DNA of 64,000 nucleotides, from contig NZ_CANMDU010000002.1 of the NCBI RefSeq assembly GCF_947496775.1, forward strand, positions 186,001 to 250,000. The letters run 5' to 3'. Each line of letters begins with the position of its first letter. Position 1 is the first letter of the stretch. Shown in pieces: positions 8,448 through 15,797 of the stretch. The stretch is from an uncultured Maribacter sp. (GTDB taxonomy: Bacteria; Bacteroidota; Bacteroidia; Flavobacteriales; Flavobacteriaceae). The position numbers and the translations under genes are program-made. Under the pieces are notes generated by a model, which was given only the letters and a program-made list of their open reading frames with translations, was not told where the DNA came from and searched no databases.

Positions 8448-9491
8448 TTACTTTTTAAGTATGTTTACTTCAAAAAGTTTATCCCAGTTTTTTCCAGTGA
8501 CAAAAAAAGTTTTTCGAGTAGGATGGTAGGCAATTCCGTTTAGTACATCAATATCTTTGTGCTTTGTTACTTTGTCTTTTAAACCGCTAAAGTTAACTAC
8601 TCCTTCAATAGCCCCGTTAGTAGCATCAATAATCATAATACTAGGTTTTTGGTATACATTGGCATAAATTTTACCATTTACATACTCTAGTTCATTTGCT
8701 TTATTAAAAACCGATTTGTTAGATACGGTTTCAATGTGTTCTTCTTCAATCAACGTACTAGGGTTTAAAAACCATATTTTTTCAGTCCCGTCACTTTTAA
8801 ATAGTTTTTCGCCGTCATTACAAAGTCCCCATCCTTCTTTACTATTGCCATACTGAAAGTTTCCTGTTTTTTTAAAGGAATTTAAATCATAAATAAAACC
8901 AGTTTTGCTTTGCCAAGTTAATTGGTATAATTTGTCATTTAAAATAGTGATGCCTTCTCCAAAATACGCTTTATCTAAATCAATTTGCTGCAGTACTTTT
9001 CCTGTTTCGTAGTCTATTTTACGCAAGGAAGATTGTCCTCTTCTACCAGTGCTTTCATATAGTGTATCCTTATAAAATTCCAGCCCCTGAGTATAGGCTT
9101 GAATGTCATGGGGATACTCATTAATAATTTCATAAGTATAAATTTCAGGAGACTTAGAGGAAAGTACGGTTATTTTTTTTTTTATCTCAACAGTAGTATC
9201 CTCATAAGAAATTTTTGCTTTTATACTTTTGTTTCCTAGGGTAGCTACATCAAGTTTTATTTTATTATTCGATACATTTACGGTTTTTCCATCTAGGGAA
9301 TAGGTAACATTATTTATAGTTTTCTCTTTCTTATTTAGTAAGGTAATGGCAATATTTTGGTTTTGAACGAATTTTTTTTGATTTCCTTCTAAGCTAATTT
9401 CAAATAAAGAATTAGCAGCAGGATTACTTCCGCCGCAGTTAAATAAAAGAGTTAGTAAAGAAAATGATGTAAATAACTTAGTGATATTCAT
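8448..9491 (-). CDS. Glutaminyl-peptide cyclotransferase lipoprotein
   Basis: A 347-residue lipoprotein (LLTLLFNCGG, lipidated Cys about 19) of the plant/bacterial glutamine cyclotransferase family (Glu_cyclase_2, five-bladed propeller), which forms N-terminal pyroglutamate on exported proteins and peptides. Visible family signatures are YTQGLEFYKDTLYESTGRRG, FGEGITILNDKLYQLTW and LNGIAYHPTRKTFFVTGK (the Asn-Gly-Ile-Ala-Tyr block). An extra N-terminal beta domain of about 110 residues (KITVLSSKSPEI border) precedes the propeller, which is a usual arrangement in Bacteroidota. First gene of a three-gene operon. Confidence 0.93.
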   Translation of the reverse strand: MNITKLFTSFSLLTLLFNCGGSNPAANSLFEISLEGNQKKFVQNQNIAITLLNKKEKTINNVTYSLDGKTVNVSNNKIKLDVATLGNKSIKAKISYEDTTVEIKKKITVLSSKSPEIYTYEIINEYPHDIQAYTQGLEFYKDTLYESTGRRGQSSLRKIDYETGKVLQQIDLDKAYFGEGITILNDKLYQLTWQSKTGFIYDLNSFKKTGNFQYGNSKEGWGLCNDGEKLFKSDGTEKIWFLNPSTLIEEEHIETVSNKSVFNKANELEYVNGKIYANVYQKPSIMIIDATNGAIEGVVNFSGLKDKVTKHKDIDVLNGIAYHPTRKTFFVTGKNWDKLFEVNILKK

Positions 9492-9609
9492 AGGGTTACA
9501 TTTTGTGTGAAAAAGGATAGCGTTTTTTATTTAGAGCCCTCTTAATGGAATGGTTAGTGAAAAAAATTATTGGAGCAAGTTAATTCATAAAAATTAGAAA
9601 CTAAAAGGA

Positions 9610-9639
9610 TTGCAAAAGTTTTAAAAGGTTGTATATTTG
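9610..9639 (+). promoter_or_regulatory. Promoter of the SRP RNA gene
   Basis: TTG at 9610-9612, a 19-base spacer, and a perfect TATATTTG at 9632-9639 fit the Bacteroidota vegetative promoter. The expected start falls at about 9645, the first base of the SRP RNA. This makes it a good internal calibration of the spacing from the -7 element to +1 (about 5-6 bases) for this genome. Confidence 0.75.
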
Positions 9640-9644
9640 CCGCT

Positions 9645-9738
9645 GGCAAGTCCTACACGACCAGCTCCCTTTGAATCCCCCAGGGTGGGAACGCAGCAAG
9701 GGTATTAGGTTGTAGCGGTGCGATGTAGGTAGCTTGCC
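9645..9738 (+). ncRNA. ffs: Signal recognition particle RNA (small bacterial type)
   Basis: About 94 bases that fold end to end: GGCAAG (9645-9650) pairs with CTTGCC (9733-9738), and the CCTACA side pairs with TGTAGG. The apical domain contains the characteristic internal loops and GGAA-type cap region (GGGTGGGAACGCAGCAAGG). A T-run follows at once (9739-9745), so the closing helix doubles as a terminator. The RNA forms the core of the particle with Ffh and directs nascent membrane proteins to FtsY. Confidence 0.95.
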
Positions 9739-9821
9739 TTTTTTTATACCCTATATTTTCCTCTTTATTATTAAGTTATCCCTATTATAATCTTTTAATT
9801 TATTTGTTTATTTGTAATCTT

Positions 9822-10631
9822 ATGGATAGTAAAATAGTATTAATTACAGGTGGTTCTTCGGGAATAGGTAAGTCAATAGGAACATATTTATCTAAAAAAG
9901 GATACACTGTTTACGGAACTACAAGAAATATTGATAAATATCCGAATTTCGAAGAATTTTCATTGTTACAAATGGATGTCAGAAATATAGAAAGTATTTC
10001 TTCTGCTTTTAAAGAGTTGCTATTAAAAGAAGGTAGAGTTGATATTTTAATAAACAATGCAGGAGTTGGTATTACAGGTCCTATTGAAGAAACTCCCAAT
10101 GATGAAATTTTAAATGTATTTGATACTAATTTTAATGGACCAATAAATGTAATAAAAGGTGTATTGCCTATCATGAGAAAGCAAAATAGCGGACTTATTA
10201 TTAATATAACTTCAATAGCGGGTTATATGGGATTACCATATAGAGGTATTTATTCTGCCACTAAAGGAGCTTTGGGGGTAATTACAGAGTCTTTACGGAT
10301 GGAGACTAAAGATTTTGGTATTAAAATAACCACTTTAGCCCCTGGCGATTTTGTTACAAATATAGCTGCTGGTCGCTATCATTCTCCTGTGTTAAAAGAT
10401 TCTCCTTATGAAATACCGTACAAAAAAACCTTAGAGGCTATTGATGCAGATGTTGATGGGGGAGAAGATCCAATTATGGTTGCACAAATGGTGTTAAAAA
10501 TAATAAATACAGACAAGCCTAAAGTTCATTATAAAGTAGGGTCTTTTTTGCAGAAATTTTCTGTTACTTTAAAAAAGATTTTACCAAGTAAAATTTACGA
10601 GAAAATACTTTTGAATCATTCTAAGCTTTAA
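9822..10631 (+). CDS. Short-chain dehydrogenase/reductase (SDR family)
   Basis: A 269-residue NAD(P)-dependent oxidoreductase. It has the cofactor loop TGGSSGIGKSIG near the N-terminus, NNAGVG (about 83-88), the catalytic Ser in NITSIAGYMG and the YSATKGA motif with catalytic Tyr and Lys. The ATG at 9822 gives the normal SDR start (MDSKIVLITGG). A longer frame from TTG at 9804 would add six unlikely residues. The substrate is not predictable. Its stop codon directly abuts the stop of the convergent gene at 10632, with no base between. Confidence 0.93.
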   Translation: MDSKIVLITGGSSGIGKSIGTYLSKKGYTVYGTTRNIDKYPNFEEFSLLQMDVRNIESISSAFKELLLKEGRVDILINNAGVGITGPIEETPNDEILNVFDTNFNGPINVIKGVLPIMRKQNSGLIINITSIAGYMGLPYRGIYSATKGALGVITESLRMETKDFGIKITTLAPGDFVTNIAAGRYHSPVLKDSPYEIPYKKTLEAIDADVDGGEDPIMVAQMVLKIINTDKPKVHYKVGSFLQKFSVTLKKILPSKIYEKILLNHSKL

Positions 10632-12017
10632 CTAAAACCTATCATAGATATTAGAAAAGGCATTTACAATTATTCCATTTTTGGCTATAATACATTTATT
10701 TAATGGGTAAACGATTAAATTTTCGGATAGTTCATCGAAACTATCGGCTCTGTATTGAAATTTGTCGTTTAGATTATTACTATTAATAATTGTTTTCCAG
10801 TTATCTTCCTGAGTTTTGAAATTTATTCCAATAAAAGTATATCCTTTTTTACGAGCTTTTAATTGTGAAATTCTTTTAAAAGTACTTAGATAGTGTTTTT
10901 TATTCGTCTCTGACCAAAAATAGAATATTACTTTTTTGTCTTTTGTAATATCTTGCAATGCAACAGAACTGCCAGAAGAATTTGTTACAACAATGTTAGG
11001 GATTTTGTTTCCCGGTTGTATGTTTTTAATGCCAGTATAAAGATTATCAATCTCTTTAATATGTCTGTTGTTTTTAGATAGTTTATGAAACTCCTTTATA
11101 AATGACTCGTTGTTCTTCGACAAATCGTTAGTCTTTAAAAGATAATCAATGGCTACATTTCGGAATAGATTGTCTTTAAGTTCTTTTTCGATTACAAGAC
11201 TATCTATTAATTTAAGTTTGTGTTTGTTGTAGTGTAGTTTGTTTTTTACTTCGTTGTTTTTAATAATGCATTTATGAGAGCAGGTCATGTAGGATAAATT
11301 TCCAAAATGCGACCGCATAAAATTATAATATGGTCTTAAGTAATTTAGCTGATGGTTATTAAAATTTATATTCTTTCTGTAGTTGTAAAAATCTTCAGGT
11401 AGTTTAGCAATTTTTTTTTCTTTATTAAATTTTCTATGATCAAATGGATAACGCTCTTTGTAGTTATAATAGGTGTAATTAACGCTAGCAACTCCTATAT
11501 TGTATGCTTCATCAGACAAATTACCTTCCATTTTAATGTTTTGCAATTCTTCAAGTCTTTTTTCTCTGAGCGAGTTAATCTTATTTCTAAAATCATCGGC
11601 TTCTAGAGCGTTATAAGTTCTGCGAACAAGTAACTCTTCCTTTTCATTGCCTAGGAATAAATCTATTAGAAAATTATTAATACTTTCACCTTTACCAGAG
11701 AATACTAGAGATTCATCAAAATCCACTGTGTTTAATCTAATCATTAAACTATCTCCTGGTTCTAGATATACGTATTGATGTTCGGGAGCATGGTTAAAAC
11801 TATACAAACCGCGGGGTATAGAATCGAAAGTAAAAGAAAATCGATTGTTTGCATCAAGTAAAACAGAATCTATAGCTTTTTCCCCCTTGTGTAGTACTAG
11901 GTATTTACTAGTGGGATTTACGATTTCACCTGCAAAAAAAACGCTTGGGGAAACTTTTTCTACTGTATTACAACTTGCTAATATTAAAAGAAAACAAAAA
12001 AGTAAAATTCTATTCAT
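10632..12017 (-). CDS. Thioredoxin-fold lipoprotein lacking the CXXC motif
   Basis: A 461-residue lipoprotein (LLILASC, lipidated Cys about 16). It has an N-terminal beta domain like that of Bacteroidota TlpA-type proteins (GEIVNPTSKYLVLHKGEKAIDSVLLD), a long helical middle, and a C-terminal thioredoxin/AhpC-like domain (KVIFYFWSETNKKHY ... KGYTFIGINFK ... YPLNKCIIAKNG). At the place of the WCxxC active site it reads FWSETNKKH, so no redox cysteines are present, although the cis-Pro region (VYPLNK) remains. It is probably not a disulfide reductase. Start chosen at ATG 12017, which begins a clean signal peptide; the frame extends eight codons further upstream. Confidence 0.83.
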   Translation of the reverse strand: MNRILLFCFLLILASCNTVEKVSPSVFFAGEIVNPTSKYLVLHKGEKAIDSVLLDANNRFSFTFDSIPRGLYSFNHAPEHQYVYLEPGDSLMIRLNTVDFDESLVFSGKGESINNFLIDLFLGNEKEELLVRRTYNALEADDFRNKINSLREKRLEELQNIKMEGNLSDEAYNIGVASVNYTYYNYKERYPFDHRKFNKEKKIAKLPEDFYNYRKNINFNNHQLNYLRPYYNFMRSHFGNLSYMTCSHKCIIKNNEVKNKLHYNKHKLKLIDSLVIEKELKDNLFRNVAIDYLLKTNDLSKNNESFIKEFHKLSKNNRHIKEIDNLYTGIKNIQPGNKIPNIVVTNSSGSSVALQDITKDKKVIFYFWSETNKKHYLSTFKRISQLKARKKGYTFIGINFKTQEDNWKTIINSNNLNDKFQYRADSFDELSENLIVYPLNKCIIAKNGIIVNAFSNIYDRF

Positions 12018-12137
12018 ATGCAAATAGTTACTATGTAACATTCAAAAATAAGGAACCTTGCGAGTCTACGCTGTTAATAGCGAGTTAAAAAAAGCAAAGT
12101 TACGTTAAGGTATTATTTAATATGGAGTGTAAGAATA

Positions 12138-12168
12138 TTGGTTCAGGGGATAAAATTCTCTATTTTTG
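12138..12168 (+). promoter_or_regulatory. Promoter of the ABC-F gene
   Basis: TTG (12138-12140), 20 bases, then a perfect TATTTTTG (12161-12168). Transcription would start at about 12173, so the longer reading frame from 12138 cannot be the true gene start, and the ATG at 12192 follows with a leader of about 18 bases. Confidence 0.65.
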
Positions 12169-12191
12169 CACGAAATTTAAAAGAAAGAAGT

Positions 12192-13814
12192 ATGTTATCG
12201 GTATCTAATTTGTCTGTGCAGTTTGGAAAAAGAGTGTTGTTTGATGAAGTAAATGTTTCGTTTACGCAAGGCAACTGTTATGGGGTAATAGGGGCGAATG
12301 GCGCAGGAAAGTCTACGTTTCTTAAAATCCTTGCTGGTCAAATAGACCCTACCTCTGGTCATGTGCATTTAGAGCCGGGAAAACGTATGTCTATTTTGGA
12401 ACAAAACCATAATGCATCTGATGAGCATACGGTTTTAGAATCTGTGGTAATGGGTAATAAGCCTTTGTTTAAGATTAAAAAAGAAATAGATGCTCTTTAT
12501 GCTGATTATACCGATGAAAATGCAGATAGAATAGGGGAGTTACAAGTGCAATTTGAAGAAATGAATGGTTGGAATGCAGATAGTAGTGCTGCGGCGTTAC
12601 TTTCTAATTTAGGGATTCAAGCAGATTTGCATTTTACTCTAATGGCAGAAATGGACCCCAAATTAAAAGTTAGGGTTTTATTAGCTCAGGCATTATTTGG
12701 CTCTCCGGATGTTCTGATAATGGATGAGCCAACTAACGATTTGGATTTTGAAACTATAAATTGGTTAGAAAACTTTTTAGCGGATTACGAAAATACAGTA
12801 ATAGTTGTTTCTCACGATAGGCACTTTTTAGATACGGTTTGTACTCATATTGGAGATATTGATTTTGGAAAAATGAACCTTTATTCAGGTAACTATACAT
12901 TTTGGTACGAAAGTAGTCAACTAGCAGCAAGACAAAGAGCGCAGCAAAATAAAAAGTCTGAAGAAAAAGCAAAAGAATTGCAAGAGTTTATTATGCGTTT
13001 TAGTGCTAACGTTGCAAAAAGCAAACAAGCAACTTCTAGAAAAAAAATGTTATCTAAGTTAAAAGTAGAAGATATAAAGCCATCTAGTAGAAGGTACCCT
13101 GCAATTATATTCGAAAGGGAGAGAGAAGCAGGGGATCAAATCTTAAATATATCTGGTTTGTCTGCAACATCTGAAGATGGAGACGTGCTTTTTAAAGATG
13201 TTAATATAAATCTAGCTAAAGGTGATAAAGTGGCTATTTTTTCTAAGGATTCTAGAGCTACGACCGCTTTTTACGAAATTATAAATGGAAACAAGAAAGC
13301 GGACGCCGGAGAATTTCAGTGGGGTGTAACAACAAATCAATCTTATTTACCAGCAGATAACTCTTCTTTCTTTAATCAAAATGTAAGCTTAGTAGATTGG
13401 TTACGCCAGTGGGCAAAAACGGAAGAAGAAAGAGAAGAGGTTTTTATTAGAGGTTTCTTAGGAAAAATGCTTTTCAGTGGAGAAGAGGCTTTGAAAAAAT
13501 GTACCGTTCTTTCCGGTGGTGAAAAAGTGCGCTGTATGTTAAGTAGAATGATGATGTTAAGAGCTAATGTGGTCATGTTAGATGAACCTACAAATCATTT
13601 AGATTTAGAAAGTATTACCGCTTTTAACAATTCCTTAAAGAATTTTAAAGGAACCGTTCTTTTTACTACTCATGATCATGAATTTGCGCAAACAGTTGCA
13701 GATAGGGTCATAGAATTGACTCCAAAAGGCAACATTGACCGTTATTTAACGTTTGATGAATATATGTCTGATAAAGCTATAAAAGAACAACGACTAAAAA
13801 TGTACGAGAAATAG
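12192..13814 (+). CDS. ybiT: YbiT-type ABC-F ATPase with one degenerate ATP site
   Basis: A 540-residue cytosolic protein with two ABC domains and no membrane part, closest to E. coli YbiT among ABC-F translation factors. NBD1 has a good Walker A (GANGAGKST, 34-42) and Walker B (VLIMDEPTNDLD), but its signature region (MAEMDPKLKVR, about 151-161) lacks LSGGQ, as in YbiT. NBD2 has a normal signature LSGGE (440-444), Walker B (VVMLDEPTNHLD) and His loop. Its Walker A region (AIFSKDSRATTAF, 348-360), however, lacks the Gly residues and the Lys. The start at 12192 is supported by the promoter just upstream. Confidence 0.93.
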   Translation: MLSVSNLSVQFGKRVLFDEVNVSFTQGNCYGVIGANGAGKSTFLKILAGQIDPTSGHVHLEPGKRMSILEQNHNASDEHTVLESVVMGNKPLFKIKKEIDALYADYTDENADRIGELQVQFEEMNGWNADSSAAALLSNLGIQADLHFTLMAEMDPKLKVRVLLAQALFGSPDVLIMDEPTNDLDFETINWLENFLADYENTVIVVSHDRHFLDTVCTHIGDIDFGKMNLYSGNYTFWYESSQLAARQRAQQNKKSEEKAKELQEFIMRFSANVAKSKQATSRKKMLSKLKVEDIKPSSRRYPAIIFEREREAGDQILNISGLSATSEDGDVLFKDVNINLAKGDKVAIFSKDSRATTAFYEIINGNKKADAGEFQWGVTTNQSYLPADNSSFFNQNVSLVDWLRQWAKTEEEREEVFIRGFLGKMLFSGEEALKKCTVLSGGEKVRCMLSRMMMLRANVVMLDEPTNHLDLESITAFNNSLKNFKGTVLFTTHDHEFAQTVADRVIELTPKGNIDRYLTFDEYMSDKAIKEQRLKMYEK

Positions 13815-13847
13815 TTCTTGCTTTATTTGATCCCAAATTTTATTGTC

Positions 13848-14975
13848 ATGAAAACCTATAATTACGTATGGGTGTTTTTTGTATTGGTAATTATGGGCTG
13901 TACAAAATCCACTAACGAAGAAGAACAAGAAAAAAAGATTAATAGTGTAGATGCTGACTATACTGTATTATTAAAACAAGAAAATAAAGTAAAAGCTCAG
14001 TTGCTCAATGCAGATTATTCCTCGGTAAGCTTAAATAATGAGAATAGTACTTTTTCTCCTATTCTTGAACCAGAAATTGATTATTTAGAGGCGAATATCC
14101 AAACTTTTTATCGGCGAACTTCCGACTGTAAAGGGGAAATTATTTCCTATGATTTTAAGGAAAAACTAGAGAAAAGAATTGATGTTTTTACGGACTTATT
14201 AGATTGCTCTGTACAAGTGAATGCTGTAGCTAGGCATGGCTCTTTTTTTTACGTAGCGTATGAGGAACCTATAACAGTTACTCAAAAAAAATATGTGTTA
14301 CGCAGAATTAACAGTTCTGGTTCTGAGATTAGTTTTGAAGAATTTCAATTAACTCAGAAGCCTTTGCGAATGGTATTCTCTAATAATAGATTGTTTGTTT
14401 TAACAATAGATACGGAGGTTACAAATGAAAATAACCTTTTAGTTTTTGATGATAATACTTTCGAAATTATAAGTAACCAAGGTATGGGTTATAATGTAAA
14501 AAACATGTTTAAAAAGCAAGGTGGTGATGTAGTTATAAGTTATGCTGAATTACATTCTATAGTAGATGTTTCTAGTCTTTCTTTAAAATATGTGCGTTAT
14601 GAAGATAATAAAGAACCAAATTTCTACGAGGCAAACCAATATAATTATGATGCAGTAGGTAATCTATATTATAATAAATCTATAGATGACGATACTATTT
14701 CTAGTATTCCTGTAATTTATAATATGGAAACTAATTTGGCTACTCTATATTATTATGAGAATTTTTTAAGGGAAGAACAAATAAATGTAGAATATCAAAT
14801 AAAAGAAACTACCGTAGTTGCTTTTGATGACCGCAATGGACTTATGCTTATTGGATACAAGAAAACAGGTTCTAATGAGTTAGGTGGTTTATTGCGAGTA
14901 AAACCAGCACCAGATGGAGCATTTATAGATAATATAGACTTAAATGGAGTTCCATATAATATTTTTGTGGATTAA
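13848..14975 (+). CDS. Lipoprotein of unknown function
   Basis: A 375-residue putative lipoprotein: MKTYNYVWVFFVLVIMGC gives a signal with lipobox VIMGC, followed by a polar Lys/Glu-rich linker. The rest is beta-rich with repeated short strands (LRRINSSGSEISFEEFQL, RLFVLTIDTEVTNENNLLVFDD, GMGYNVKNMFKKQGGDVVISY), which suggests a beta-propeller. I do not recognise a named family. The ATG at 13848 is chosen because it starts the signal peptide; the frame is open ten codons further. It follows the ABC-F gene by 33 bases and could be co-transcribed. Confidence 0.82.
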   Translation: MKTYNYVWVFFVLVIMGCTKSTNEEEQEKKINSVDADYTVLLKQENKVKAQLLNADYSSVSLNNENSTFSPILEPEIDYLEANIQTFYRRTSDCKGEIISYDFKEKLEKRIDVFTDLLDCSVQVNAVARHGSFFYVAYEEPITVTQKKYVLRRINSSGSEISFEEFQLTQKPLRMVFSNNRLFVLTIDTEVTNENNLLVFDDNTFEIISNQGMGYNVKNMFKKQGGDVVISYAELHSIVDVSSLSLKYVRYEDNKEPNFYEANQYNYDAVGNLYYNKSIDDDTISSIPVIYNMETNLATLYYYENFLREEQINVEYQIKETTVVAFDDRNGLMLIGYKKTGSNELGGLLRVKPAPDGAFIDNIDLNGVPYNIFVD

Positions 14976-15230
14976 CTAGCTTCTTAAGAAAGTTGTTTTG
15001 GGGATTAATTTTTGTTCTTTTGTTGTAAACGAGTTTCGTAAAAAAAAATGGATATTGGTTAAAGGTTCTTAATGAGTTTTGTTTGGTATAAGTTATATGT
15101 TAATTTTTTGTTAATATCGATAATGGTACTAGTTTCAGTTTCTTCTAACTGGAGTAAAATTGTATCTTGACGGAGAATTTAGACCGTTTATCGATAGCGG
15201 AAAAAATATTAACCCCCGTACCTAGAACCT

Positions 15231-15794
15231 ATGAATCGCTTTACATTATCATTATCAGCGCTTATGCTGTTTTTTTCAGCTATTGGTGTTGCTCAATCTG
15301 CTATTTCTCAAGAAAATTTAGAATCCTTTAAAATGAACCCAGAGCTATCTATTAGTACTAATGCCGGTATTTCTGAAAATCATTCTACTTTGATGGCCGC
15401 AATCAAAGTTGCAGATTTAGAAGATATTCTTAGCTCTGATGGTCCTTTCACCGTTTTTGCGCCTTCTAATGTTGCTTTTGATAAATTATCTGAGTTTGAT
15501 ATAAGTAATTTCTTAAAACCGGATAATAAAAAAGAAGTGTATTCTTTGTTAACCCATCATATTGTTGCGGGGAATATAAGTGCTTCTAATATATTAAGAC
15601 AAATGTGTCAAGGTAAAGGTACGGCTTCTTTTACTACGGTTTTAGGAGATGAGTTAATAGCTACTATGGATGGAACAGATATAGTGTTAACTGATGAGTT
15701 TGGAAATACTGCAAAAATAATAAAAGCAGATGCCACCCAATGTAATGGTGTTATCCATGAAATTGATAGCGTCTTCGTTCCAAAGAAAATATAA
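15231..15794 (+). CDS. Secreted fasciclin (FAS1) domain protein
   Basis: A 187-residue protein with a Sec signal (LSALMLFFSAIGVAQS) and a single FAS1 domain, recognised from the H1 block (HSTLMAAIKVADLEDIL, then GPFTVFAPSNVAFDKL) and the H2 block (NGVIHEIDSVFVP). These domains serve in cell adhesion or extracellular matrix. The two Cys (MCQGKG and TQCNG) could form a disulfide in the periplasm. Its stop lies 3 bases from the stop of convergent pheT. The 255 bases upstream (14976-15230) hold no other gene that I can support. Confidence 0.93.
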   Translation: MNRFTLSLSALMLFFSAIGVAQSAISQENLESFKMNPELSISTNAGISENHSTLMAAIKVADLEDILSSDGPFTVFAPSNVAFDKLSEFDISNFLKPDNKKEVYSLLTHHIVAGNISASNILRQMCQGKGTASFTTVLGDELIATMDGTDIVLTDEFGNTAKIIKADATQCNGVIHEIDSVFVPKKI

Positions 15795-15797
15795 CTA

